DNA of 19,694 bases from an uncultured Eubacterium sp. (GTDB lineage: Bacteria > Bacillota > Clostridia > Lachnospirales > Lachnospiraceae): contig CAJTVR010000076.1 in assembly GCA_910580075.1 (NCBI GenBank), positions 3,336 to 23,029 of the forward strand, given 5' to 3'. A program made the position numbers and the translations under genes. Positions 1 through 7,811 of this stretch are shown here, in pieces (the stretch's first letter is position 1; every line of letters starts with the position of its first letter). The notes beneath the pieces were generated by a model, which was given only the letters and a program-made list of their open reading frames with translations, was not told where the DNA came from and searched no databases.

Positions 1-39
1 CGGGTAACCGTACCGGGGGTTCGAATCCCCCAGCTTCCG
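1..39 (+). tRNA. 3' part of a class II tRNA, probably tRNA-Ser
   Basis: Only the 3' part is inside the window. I see the second half of a long variable arm (CGG-GTAA-CCG loop end, 1-14), a T stem GGGGG/CCCCC (15-19, 27-31) with a TTCGAAT loop (20-26), the 3' acceptor strand AGCTTCC (32-38) and discriminator G at 39. CCA is not encoded; the next bases are CAG. The long variable arm and G73 fit tRNA-Ser. tRNA-Sec also has a long arm and cannot be excluded without the 5' half and anticodon. Confidence 0.8.
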
Positions 40-42
40 CAG

Positions 43-78
43 ATAATCCGTAAAATTAATTTTACGGATTATTTTTTT
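43..78 (+). terminator. Rho-independent terminator of the tRNA
   Basis: A perfect 13-bp stem (43-55 with 60-72) closed by a TTAA loop is followed by seven T (72-78), four bases after the tRNA end. It works only on the plus strand, because there is no T run on the other side for the operon arriving from the right. The same bases are open in the reading frame of the broken glycosyltransferase on the minus strand. Confidence 0.9.
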
Positions 79-455
79 ATCATTTTTCACAAGTCCCCCG
101 TCAGCTTCAATACAGTATCGGATTTTTGCAAATCTCATATATTCAATTGCAAGCATGGATGTCGGTGTATAATAATCACCGACTACTATCATATCCCACT
201 TTTGTTTTAAGATGTTCAGAACAGACGGGCAGAAAAAATGATCTGTACCAGTCCTGATTCCTCTCAAAAAAACAGCTTCAAAATTTTCTATTTTTTCATA
301 TTTCCACCGTTTATTCCGGTCTGTGGCTGCCTTTCCTTCAAAAGTAACTGTTAAATTGCACTGCTTTCCCAGTTCATTAAAAAAAATCACCCTGTATGGT
401 GACGGTATATTGGAAAGAAAAAGAATTCTGCATGAATGATCCATACATCTGCCTT

Positions 456-1406
456 TCATAATCTTATCCTGTCATCTGACGCCTGATATTTCAAAAAATC
501 TTCATAAGCCAGCCTGATCCCTTTTTCCAAATCTGTTTTGCTTGTCCATCCCAGAGCTGCTGCTTTGCTCACATCCAGCAGTTTTCTGGGGGTTCCGTTT
601 GGTTTACTTATATCCCACAAAATCTCACCTTCATATCCAACGATTTTTGCTACAAGTTCTGCAAGATTCTTTATGCTGATTTCCCTGCCCGATCCCCCAT
701 TTACTGTTTCGTTTCCACTGTAATGGTTCATTAAAAATACACAAAGTTCTGCGAGATCGTCGGCATATAAAAATTCACGTAACGGACTTCCGTCTCCCCA
801 GCAGACTGCCTGCTTTACATTCCTTACCTTCGCTTCATGAAATCTCCTGATCATTGCCGGCATCACATGAGACTGCTGCAGGTTATAATTATCATTCGGC
901 CCATAAAGATTCGTGGGCATAATAGAAATAAAATCTGTCCCATACTGACGGTTTAAAAATTCACAGTATTTTAAGCCGCTTATTTTAGCCAGCGCATAAG
1001 CTTCATTTGTTTTTTCAAGCCCTGACTCTAACAGACAGTTCTCCCGCACTGGCTGTGTGGCAAGACGCGGATAAATACAGGAACTTCCCAAAAACTCTAA
1101 TTTTTTTACATTGTTTCTCCATGCAGCATGTATCAGATTCATTCCCATCATGATATTGCTGTACATAAAATCTGCCGGCTCTGCATCATTTGCCGCAATT
1201 CCTCCTACTTTTCCTGCTGCATGAAACACATATTCCGGTTTTTCATCATGGAAAAATGCTTCTGTGTCTTTCTGCCTGGTAAGATCCAGCTCCTGATGTG
1301 ATCTTGTAATAATATTCTGATACCCCTGCCGTCTTAATTCCCTGATAATAGCCGAACCAGCCATTCCCTTATGTCCGGAAACATAAATCTTTGCATCCTG
1401 TTCCAA
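456..1406 (-). CDS. fcl: GDP-L-fucose synthase
   Basis: A cytoplasmic NADPH-dependent epimerase/reductase that turns GDP-4-keto-6-deoxy-D-mannose into GDP-L-fucose. The extended SDR fold is visible: nucleotide motif GHKGMAG (11-17), FHAAGKVGG (61-69), a catalytic Ser in GSSCIYP (107-113), and Tyr137/Lys141 in YALAK. PTNLYGPNDNY follows, as is typical of GMER/Fcl. Length 316 residues is normal for the family. The start is TTG with GGAGGG six bases upstream. It lies 14 bases after gmd, which makes its substrate, and its stop overlaps the start of the broken GT4. Together with gmd it supplies activated fucose to the polysaccharide. Confidence 0.96.
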   Translation of the reverse strand: MEQDAKIYVSGHKGMAGSAIIRELRRQGYQNIITRSHQELDLTRQKDTEAFFHDEKPEYVFHAAGKVGGIAANDAEPADFMYSNIMMGMNLIHAAWRNNVKKLEFLGSSCIYPRLATQPVRENCLLESGLEKTNEAYALAKISGLKYCEFLNRQYGTDFISIMPTNLYGPNDNYNLQQSHVMPAMIRRFHEAKVRNVKQAVCWGDGSPLREFLYADDLAELCVFLMNHYSGNETVNGGSGREISIKNLAELVAKIVGYEGEILWDISKPNGTPRKLLDVSKAAALGWTSKTDLEKGIRLAYEDFLKYQASDDRIRL

Positions 1407-1420
1407 AACTCACCCTCCAA

Positions 1421-2443
1421 TCAGTATTTCATCTGCATATCATAATCTACCATAATTCTGACCAGTTCATCGAAAGATGTTCTGTCTGGATTCCAGTTCA
1501 GCTTCTGCTTTGCCTTATCTGGATTTCCAAGAAGATCAACTACGTCCGTGGGTCTGTAAAGACCCGGATCTACCTCAACCAGTACTCTGCCGCTGTTTTT
1601 ATCAATGCCTTTTTCATTCAGTCCTTTTCCTGTAAATTCCAAATCGATACCTGCATAATGAAACGCCCGTTCACAGAATTCGCGCACACTATGCTGGCGT
1701 CCGGTAGCAATGACAAAATCATCCGGCTTATCCTGCTGCAGCATCCTCCACATACATTCCACATAATCTTTTGCATATCCCCAGTCCCTTTTCGAAGACA
1801 GGTTTCCAAGATACAGCCTGCTTTGTATGCCTTTCTTAATTCTGGACACAGCAAGTGTAATTTTACGTGTGACAAAAGACTCGCCTCTTCGTTCCGATTC
1901 ATGGTTAAATAAGATCCCGTTACAGCAAAACATGCCATATGCTTCCCTGTATTCTTTTACAATCCAGTATCCATACTGCTTTGCAACTGCATACGGACTG
2001 TATGGATGAAACGGCGTTAATTCAGACTGTGGTTTTTCTTCCACTCTGCCATATAATTCCGATGTCGATGCCTGATATATTTTACATGAATCCGTCAGTC
2101 CCGCATTACGCACACATTCCAGAATGCGCAGCACGCCCATCGCATCAACATCAGCTGTATATTCAGCTACGTCAAAAGATACACCCACATGTGACTGCGC
2201 CGCCAGATTGTATATTTCATCCGGTAAAACAGAACCTACGATACTCATAAGACTGACATAATCACTTAAATCTCCATAATGCAGAATAAATTTATCATGT
2301 TCCTCCAAATGAGCGATTCTTTCCCTGTGTTCTGTTGAAGAACGCCTGACAATTCCATGTACCTCATATCCTTTGTGAAGAAGCAGTTCTGTTAAAAACG
2401 AACCATCCTGTCCGCTTATGCCTGTAATTAACGCTTTTTTCAC
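1421..2443 (-). CDS. gmd: GDP-mannose 4,6-dehydratase
   Basis: Converts GDP-D-mannose to GDP-4-keto-6-deoxymannose, the first step to GDP-L-fucose. Seen: NADP-binding GISGQDGSFL (8-17), IYNLAAQSHVGVSF (77-90), a catalytic region ASTSELYG (125-132) and Tyr151/Lys155 in YAVAK, then GILFNHESERRGESFVTRKI, the Gmd signature near the tetramer and cofactor contacts. Length 340 is typical. The start codon is GTG, with AAAGGA upstream. It sits 29 bases downstream of a GT4 and is followed by fcl, giving the complete GDP-fucose pair. GDP-mannose must come from genes elsewhere. Confidence 0.97.
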   Translation of the reverse strand: MKKALITGISGQDGSFLTELLLHKGYEVHGIVRRSSTEHRERIAHLEEHDKFILHYGDLSDYVSLMSIVGSVLPDEIYNLAAQSHVGVSFDVAEYTADVDAMGVLRILECVRNAGLTDSCKIYQASTSELYGRVEEKPQSELTPFHPYSPYAVAKQYGYWIVKEYREAYGMFCCNGILFNHESERRGESFVTRKITLAVSRIKKGIQSRLYLGNLSSKRDWGYAKDYVECMWRMLQQDKPDDFVIATGRQHSVREFCERAFHYAGIDLEFTGKGLNEKGIDKNSGRVLVEVDPGLYRPTDVVDLLGNPDKAKQKLNWNPDRTSFDELVRIMVDYDMQMKY

Positions 2444-2472
2444 GATTCGTCTATCCTTTCCATTTTCATTTT

Positions 2473-3687
2473 TCAGCTGCCGGACTGTACCGTATCAGCC
2501 CTGCAGATTGTCTCCCTGCATCCGCCCACATCATAAGTAACTACCCTTGTTCCACAGGCAGCTGCTTCCAGATTTACCGTAGGATAATTGTCCTCATGTG
2601 TAGCATTGACAAAGACATCTGCAGCACTGTATATTTCTGCAAGTTTTCCAGCATCCCTGATACTCCGTAAACCTACAATGCCAGCCCTGCCGTTTCCTTT
2701 CACAAATTTTTTTCCCGTTACTGCTTCATACAGGTTTGCTGCCCCCATAGGAACTGCTGCTCCGCCATATCTGTTTGTGATCTTTTCACCAGACGTACCC
2801 TTACAAACTTTTGGAGTCTTCCATTTTATAACGTCATCATGCAGTTTTTTGATCTGTTTTTCTGTCAGTCCGACAAGGACAATCACGTATGATTCATCCA
2901 GCATGGAAGCAAGCTCATAAAAATCGTAAAGCCCCTTTTTATGATTCCATACGGCAGATACCCCAAGCACAATTTTTTTGGATTCGAGTCCGTATTCTTT
3001 TCGAAAATTACTTTTTAACGGACGAAATACATTCGTATCAATTGTGTTGTAATGGACTTCAATAGGATATTCTGCTAAAAAACTCTCCTCAGCCAGATTT
3101 TTCAGCCATTGTGAAGGAGTAATCAGCGTCATATTCCTAATGCCGGTAAATAATTTTTTCTTTTGCATATAATTCCACGCGGAACGGTCACACAGCCAGC
3201 TGGCCGGATACGCATTCTTCTGGGGACAGTGGTGGCATCCGGATTTCCAGCGGCCGCATCCGGCTTCTGTAAAATGTGCGCAGTGCCCGGTAAATGCCCA
3301 GCAGTCATGCAGCGTCCATTTAACGGCAGGTTTATGTTTCCTGATCCATTCAAAAAGCAGCTGTATGTTCAGATAATACCCATGAAGATTATGCAGCCAT
3401 AGTAAATCCGGTTTGAATCTGTCTGCCTGTTTCAAAAACTCTCTGGTTGCCTTTTTTGAGGCAAATCCATGCTTATCTGTAATTCTTGTATATATGGCAT
3501 GCCTGTATACATCTGTCTTATTCCCGATTCTGAGCGCATATTTTTTATATTCTTCTGGAACAGTATCATCCCGTCCATATGCAATCTTTACCTGTGCACC
3601 CATTTTTTCATATGACTGCGCGATTGCTGTGCATATTTTCCCATGACTTCCAATACCACAGACTTCATTAATAATCAGGAGTCTCAT
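2473..3687 (-). CDS. Glycosyltransferase family 4 (WcaC-like) with an extra internal block
   Basis: A GT-B retaining glycosyltransferase expected to add one sugar to the lipid-linked repeat unit at the cytoplasmic membrane face. It starts with MRLLIINEVCGIGSHG. The family signature HDCWAFTGHCAHF (127-139) and a Cys-rich stretch (Cys144, Cys151, Cys154) follow. The donor domain has SAVWNHKKG (244-252) and the Glu motif HEDNYPTVNLE (364-374). Between KKL (280-282) and GIVGL there is a block of roughly 50 residues (283-335) not present in the shortest family members; I cannot tell whether it is common in close relatives. The C-terminus stops at residue 404, soon after VGGCRETI, a little shorter than most GT4 proteins. 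The ATG overlaps the deacetylase stop (ATGA), and a G10 tract directly upstream acts as its ribosome site region. Confidence 0.9.
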   Translation of the reverse strand: MRLLIINEVCGIGSHGKICTAIAQSYEKMGAQVKIAYGRDDTVPEEYKKYALRIGNKTDVYRHAIYTRITDKHGFASKKATREFLKQADRFKPDLLWLHNLHGYYLNIQLLFEWIRKHKPAVKWTLHDCWAFTGHCAHFTEAGCGRWKSGCHHCPQKNAYPASWLCDRSAWNYMQKKKLFTGIRNMTLITPSQWLKNLAEESFLAEYPIEVHYNTIDTNVFRPLKSNFRKEYGLESKKIVLGVSAVWNHKKGLYDFYELASMLDESYVIVLVGLTEKQIKKLHDDVIKWKTPKVCKGTSGEKITNRYGGAAVPMGAANLYEAVTGKKFVKGNGRAGIVGLRSIRDAGKLAEIYSAADVFVNATHEDNYPTVNLEAAACGTRVVTYDVGGCRETICRADTVQSGS

Positions 3688-4394
3688 TCTCCCCCCCCCC
3701 TAAAAAGTTCATCATATGGAACACATGCCTTTTTGCACTTTTCGCTCATCTCTTTCATAACTTCTTCCAGCCATCCCCACAAATTTTTCTCTTCAATTTC
3801 CCAGCTATGTCCCCAGACCACAACTGTCTTATCCTGGACCATGCACTCAGAAATCAGGCTGCGGATGATTTGAAAATAACCGGCATTCATATGTCTGAGC
3901 ACATACATTCCTTCTGCAGCCGACCCATTTCTTACTGCGTTTCCTATCAGAGATTTTATTCCACGCGGATACACATGAAAAGAAGGTCTGCATAGTCTTT
4001 CACCGCAGATAAAACTCATGGTATCTGCGGTTCGGATTGTTTTATAATATTTATAAATAACCTGCAGTATTTCCCTGGTATATGCTCCTCCTGGCAGACA
4101 GAAGTGATCTGTCTTTTTTCCAAGAAGATCTTCCAAATAATATTTATTGTTCACAGCTTCTCTTTCTGCACATTTTAGTGATACACCTGTCAGATATACA
4201 TGATTTTCTGTATGGCCTCCAAAAGAGATCAGTTCTGAAGCATTGTTTTGAATCTGTGACGGAGAAAGCACCTTTCTCCCTTCACTGTTTCTGTTTGGTA
4301 TAAAAAACATGCCTGGTATTTCATATTTTCTATGAAGTTCCATTAATTTCAGATCTTCTGGTGCTCCATCATCCCATGTAAATGCGATTTTCAT
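3684..4394 (-). CDS. Polysaccharide deacetylase family protein (NodB-like)
   Basis: A carbohydrate esterase family 4-type metal-dependent deacetylase. Numbered from the ATG at 4394, it shows the TWDDG motif (6-10, metal and base Asp), the metal His pair in GGHTENH (His61 and His65) and LPGGAYT (100-106) in place of the usual RxPxG loop. No signal peptide is seen, so it may act on lipid-linked or nucleotide-linked sugars in the cytoplasm. The frame can be extended to a GTG at 4412 or an ATG at 4406. I prefer 4394 because the conserved domain begins there and GAGG lies 12 bases upstream. The last codons, encoding RGGGE, are a G10 tract, and the stop overlaps the next GT4 start. At about 237 residues it is near the minimal domain size. 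Confidence 0.87.
   Translation of the reverse strand: MKIAFTWDDGAPEDLKLMELHRKYEIPGMFFIPNRNSEGRKVLSPSQIQNNASELISFGGHTENHVYLTGVSLKCAEREAVNNKYYLEDLLGKKTDHFCLPGGAYTREILQVIYKYYKTIRTADTMSFICGERLCRPSFHVYPRGIKSLIGNAVRNGSAAEGMYVLRHMNAGYFQIIRSLISECMVQDKTVVVWGHSWEIEEKNLWGWLEEVMKEMSEKCKKACVPYDELFRGGGE
3691..3700 (-). repeat. Poly-G tract (10 G on the coding strand) at the deacetylase/GT4 junction
   Basis: Ten consecutive C on the plus strand are G on the coding strand, ending seven bases before the stop/start overlap. By direct reading, 10 G gives RGGGE then TGA. Eleven G would put the deacetylase in frame with the GT4 ATG, making one fused protein. Nine G would end the deacetylase nine residues after the tract in another frame. 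Such a run is far from expected in an AT-rich genome and is a typical slippage site. Confidence 0.9.
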
Positions 4395-4421
4395 ATTTAA
4401 GCACATCCTCACTCTGTACGG

Positions 4422-5186
4422 CTAATAAAATAAATACTTAACGGCCTCTATCCCTGCACATTCTAAAATGCATAGCGGACTATACCCATTATCCCGATAA
4501 CTCCTGTAGCGGTCTGCGATTCTTTTTCTGCACATATCTGCATTTTTCTCATTGCTGATCCCTCCTGTCACAAAGTTCGCCAGCACACGGTTTACGACAG
4601 TTATTTTTTTCCCAGCCCGCTTTACACGTAAAAAAAATTCAAAGTCATCATGAATACCGATGCATTTGAATTCTCCCAATTCCCTATAAAGTTTTTTTCT
4701 CACAAAACCTGACGGATGATTCCAGTGACGGCTTGTTGGAAATATTCCATCTATTTTTGAATGTTTGATTCTTATTTTTCCATCCTTCCCTACTAGTTTT
4801 ATATCCGCATAAAAATAATCAAAATGTGTCTTTTTATAAGCAATTGCAGCTGTTTTTACAGCATCCGGTTCATACCAGTCTCCTGCATTGATAAATCCGA
4901 TCAATTCTCCGGATGACATCCGTATTCCTTTATTCATAGCATCATAAATGCCATGATCCGGTTCCGATACAATTTTAAAAAGAAAGCCTTTTGTTTCAAA
5001 TTTTTTTCGATATTTTTCGGACAGCTGTACTGTATCATCTGTGGAATTACCGTCTATGATTAGATATTCCATATGCGGATATGTCTGCGCAAGCACAGAT
5101 TCAACTGTCTTTCCAATCACGTCCCTGCTATTTCTGCAGACAGTAACAACTGTGAATAATACCGGCTGTAAATGTGATTTTTCCAT
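4422..5186 (-). CDS. Glycosyltransferase family 2
   Basis: A GT-A inverting transferase, cytoplasmic and probably membrane-associated. Seen from the start: FTVVTVCRNS, the uridine-binding Asp in YLIIDGNSTDDT, a central SEPDHGIYDAMNKGI block typical of the WcaA/WcaE-like subgroup, and GFINAGDWY in place of the usual DxD/NSDD metal site. HWNHPSGFVRKKLY and HDDFEFFLR, with the likely catalytic acidic residues, follow. The open frame extends to a GTG at 5201. I choose the ATG at 5186 because GGAAGGG lies six bases before it. It is 30 bases after the UbiA-type gene and 27 before the deacetylase. Acceptor and donor cannot be told from sequence. Confidence 0.92.
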   Translation of the reverse strand: MEKSHLQPVLFTVVTVCRNSRDVIGKTVESVLAQTYPHMEYLIIDGNSTDDTVQLSEKYRKKFETKGFLFKIVSEPDHGIYDAMNKGIRMSSGELIGFINAGDWYEPDAVKTAAIAYKKTHFDYFYADIKLVGKDGKIRIKHSKIDGIFPTSRHWNHPSGFVRKKLYRELGEFKCIGIHDDFEFFLRVKRAGKKITVVNRVLANFVTGGISNEKNADMCRKRIADRYRSYRDNGYSPLCILECAGIEAVKYLFY

Positions 5187-5216
5187 CTTCATCCCTTCCA
5201 CAATAATCCCAGGCTA

Positions 5217-6062
5217 TCAAAAATAGAGTGATGCAGCTGCCAGAATTCCATAAACTGCAAGAATCACCATCAGCATTTTATCCTTCAGAATCACTTCAAC
5301 GGGATCTGCACCTCCTATTTTTTCATCTTCCACATCAAGACTGTATTTCATTAAAATAAGCATAAAAACAGGTATTGTCCAGCGCATCATTTTACCTGGC
5401 TGTGATACTGCCCAAAAAGAATAAAATACTATTGTAAGTTCCATAAATACATACATATTTTTATCCAGAAATGCATATGTATAATATTTTAAAACTTCCC
5501 TGGTATCTATACCCCCCCCCATTTTTATCTCTTCTCTTCGTTTTCCAAGCCCCAGATAAAAAGCACCTGACAGTACTACCATATAAAACCATCCGGATAT
5601 TTCAGAATCCGAAAGAATCCCGCCATACTGTACGCGTAAAACATACCCTAAAGCTAAACATAAAACATCTAAGATTGCTATCTTTTTCATTCCTGTGCTG
5701 TACAAAACATTCATGATAAAAAACAACGCTAATACAGCTGCTCCTTTTAAATGCCCTGTGTTTATGTGAAACACAAAAGACAGGATCAGACAGGCTGAAA
5801 ACAGCCAGACTGCCTGCGCCTTTGTAACTTCTCCGCTGGCAAGCGGGCGCAGTCTTTTTACCGGATGCAGTCTGTCTTTTTCCGCATCCATCAGGTCGTT
5901 CAAAATATAAACGGCAGATGACAAAAAACAAAAGCTGGCATACCCGCTGCATAGTATCAGAATTTTATCCGCTGCAGACAGTTCTTTTGCAAAAAATAAC
6001 GGCAGAAAGATAATAATGTTCTTGATATAATGTTTTATTCTTAACAATCTAATATATTTCAT
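5217..6062 (-). CDS. UbiA-family polyprenyl-phosphate phosphoribosyltransferase (DPPR synthase-like)
   Basis: An integral membrane enzyme of the UbiA fold. The first Asp motif is complete: YILNDLMDAEKDRLHPVKR (52-70), followed by RPLASGEV, which matches decaprenyl-phosphate phosphoribosyltransferases (Rv3806c type). The second site SLDVEDEK plus DPVEVILKDK near the C-terminus agrees. About eight or nine hydrophobic helices can be counted. The likely reaction is transfer of 5-phosphoribose from PRPP to a polyprenyl phosphate, giving a lipid-linked pentose donor. The usual partners (phosphatase, FAD oxidase and reductase for epimerisation to arabinose) are not in the window. Its upstream neighbour is a polytopic membrane protein that could use the lipid donor. 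A G9 tract lies at codons 181-184. Confidence 0.88.
   Translation of the reverse strand: MKYIRLLRIKHYIKNIIIFLPLFFAKELSAADKILILCSGYASFCFLSSAVYILNDLMDAEKDRLHPVKRLRPLASGEVTKAQAVWLFSACLILSFVFHINTGHLKGAAVLALFFIMNVLYSTGMKKIAILDVLCLALGYVLRVQYGGILSDSEISGWFYMVVLSGAFYLGLGKRREEIKMGGGIDTREVLKYYTYAFLDKNMYVFMELTIVFYSFWAVSQPGKMMRWTIPVFMLILMKYSLDVEDEKIGGADPVEVILKDKMLMVILAVYGILAAASLYF
5512..5520 (-). repeat. Poly-G tract (9 G on the coding strand) inside the UbiA-type gene
   Basis: Nine C on the plus strand encode the Met-Gly-Gly-Gly at residues 181-184, in a loop between membrane segments. The frame is intact at 9 G. With 8 G a TAG comes at once (after GTA), and with 10 G a stop comes within about 20 codons, so a slip in either direction removes the last third, including the second Asp-rich site. 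Confidence 0.9.
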
Positions 6063-6069
6063 AATTTTC

Positions 6070-7773
6070 TTATTGATCCTGCGTATAATACATCTGATAC
6101 AGATTTTTCTCCTGGCCCTGGTCTGATACCGTATACTCTATTCCATGGTCTGACAAATTAAAACGCTGTCCCTGCAGATTCATATCTGGAAAGCTAATCA
6201 CAATGCTTCCTTCGATCTGTTCAAACTCTCTGTTTATTTTTATACTTTCTGATATCATTCGTACAGGAAGCAGTCCAAAATACAGATTATTGGCCGCAAG
6301 CAGCAGTATAAAAGCGGCTGCAGCAGCGTTCAAAGCCTTTTTCCATTGATCTGCCAGTCCCTTTTCTCTCAGTAACAGATATACGGCAGCCGGAATCCAT
6401 GTATACAAATAAGGTGCATATCTTGCCCACCATGTTTCAGAAATACCCAGTGTAAGCAGAACGGATATTACGGTCAGGATTGTCAGTATCATTTTTTCCA
6501 TCGTTTTGTTCTTTTCTTTTATTAGATACACTGCGATTACAATAACAGCAATACAAAGCAGTCCGCTAAAAAACAGCCCAAATCCGCTTATCCTCATGTC
6601 ACATGATAAAAACTCCAGTTCTTCTTTATGTACAGATAATGGAATTTTTAAAACAGGCAGGTTCTGTTCAGATGAGTGTAAGATATTGCCAAGCCTGCCA
6701 AACAGACTATAAAAAAGTTTATAAAAGCTGTTCTTCCCCTCAAATCCCCTGGGCGACATAGGCGTCATAATATCAACACTGCTGCTTCCTGTCAGCGGAT
6801 AAGTAAGTGTCCCATGATCTATATAATTTTTAATATAAACCGGAAACCCTATGACACAGATACATAAAACAGCCAGCAGAAAAAATTTCTGAAACACTTT
6901 TATGCACTGCTGCATTGCTGACTTTTTGCAATTCACAGACAGATATATGCAAAAGAAAGCTGCACAATATACCCCTCCATAAAACAGTCCTGTGAATTTC
7001 ACATTCGACAATAAAAGCATAGAGGAATAAATCAGACACCATACAGAAATTTTATCTTCCCGCTCATCTAACAGCTTTATCAATCCCAATATGAGCAGAT
7101 ATAAAAGAGAAAACAAAAATCCATCCACGTAATATGTCAGCATCTGTACAACAGACACCGGATTTAGAACAACTGCAAATGTAACCAGCCAGCTCTTCAT
7201 ATTTCCAGACTGCCTTCTCCTCAAATATGGATACCATAAACAGATTCCCATAAGCATTCCAAGAATCTGGTACATTTTTCCAGATTCAATATTGCCAGAT
7301 ACTGCATAAATCACTGACGCAAAAATCCACGAAGACTTACCATAATGATCAAGCCACATTCCTGTTTCTGGCAGATCTTCATCATTCCAAAAAGAATCTG
7401 CAAATGTATCTGCAGATTCTTTTAACGGATTCCAGCCGTTTTTCAAATATCCAGCTGCCATTTTATGATAAGCATTGCCGTCATAATCAACGGTATATGT
7501 CCTGCCACATACAGACATAATCAGCACATACATCGCCACAAACAGCACAAACACAATGATTCTGGTCTTAAACTGCAGCCTGTAACGAAACAGCAGGCTG
7601 CACCATACAAAGTCCAGGATCAGAGAAACTGCAAACATATATGGCCGGATCTTTCCTCCCAGAATCAGCCCGATTGTCCCAGTCGATACAATCAGACACA
7701 TACTCACAAGAATCAGATATCCAAAATATTCCATCATCCGTATCCTGTTTTTATTTTCAGACATCCTATTCAT
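6070..7773 (-). CDS. Polytopic membrane protein, possible GT-C-type glycosyltransferase
   Basis: A 567-residue protein with roughly twelve hydrophobic segments and a C-terminal non-membrane tail of about 60 residues. The first large extracytoplasmic loop begins with TVDYDGNAYHK (94-104). An acidic residue there, followed by a long loop, is the architecture of GT-C transferases that use polyprenyl-phosphate sugars. I do not recognise a precise family and the function is inference. It sits seven bases from the UbiA-type gene, so the two are probably co-translated. An attractive reading is that this protein transfers the lipid-linked pentose made by the UbiA enzyme onto the polysaccharide outside the membrane. 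A second polymerase is the main alternative. The ATG at 7773 has only a weak ribosome site. Confidence 0.75.
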   Translation of the reverse strand: MNRMSENKNRIRMMEYFGYLILVSMCLIVSTGTIGLILGGKIRPYMFAVSLILDFVWCSLLFRYRLQFKTRIIVFVLFVAMYVLIMSVCGRTYTVDYDGNAYHKMAAGYLKNGWNPLKESADTFADSFWNDEDLPETGMWLDHYGKSSWIFASVIYAVSGNIESGKMYQILGMLMGICLWYPYLRRRQSGNMKSWLVTFAVVLNPVSVVQMLTYYVDGFLFSLLYLLILGLIKLLDEREDKISVWCLIYSSMLLLSNVKFTGLFYGGVYCAAFFCIYLSVNCKKSAMQQCIKVFQKFFLLAVLCICVIGFPVYIKNYIDHGTLTYPLTGSSSVDIMTPMSPRGFEGKNSFYKLFYSLFGRLGNILHSSEQNLPVLKIPLSVHKEELEFLSCDMRISGFGLFFSGLLCIAVIVIAVYLIKEKNKTMEKMILTILTVISVLLTLGISETWWARYAPYLYTWIPAAVYLLLREKGLADQWKKALNAAAAAFILLLAANNLYFGLLPVRMISESIKINREFEQIEGSIVISFPDMNLQGQRFNLSDHGIEYTVSDQGQEKNLYQMYYTQDQ

Positions 7774-7811
7774 TTTATTTTTCTCTGCTGACTACAGTCT
7801 CTTTCTCATTT

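Larger units (their letters stand above)
1..459 (-). pseudogene. Glycosyltransferase family 4, N-terminal fragment, cut off at the tRNA junction
   Basis: The ATG at 459 overlaps the TGA of the upstream fcl gene as ATGA, so this was the next, translationally coupled gene of the operon. The reading starts like many GT-B glycosyltransferases: a beta strand ILFLSNIPSPYRVIFFNEL (about residues 12-30), and further on the linker region EADGG (about 118-122) typical of the N-terminal Rossmann domain. The frame stays open to the window edge, but after about residue 127 (position 81) it reads through the tRNA terminator hairpin and then the antisense of the tRNA, which cannot be protein. About two thirds of a normal GT4, including the donor-binding domain with its Glu-x7-Glu motif, is therefore missing. 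The product should be inactive as a transferase. The break may come from a deletion or recombination at the tRNA. Homology cannot fix the breakpoint to the base because this part of the family is variable. Confidence 0.8.
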
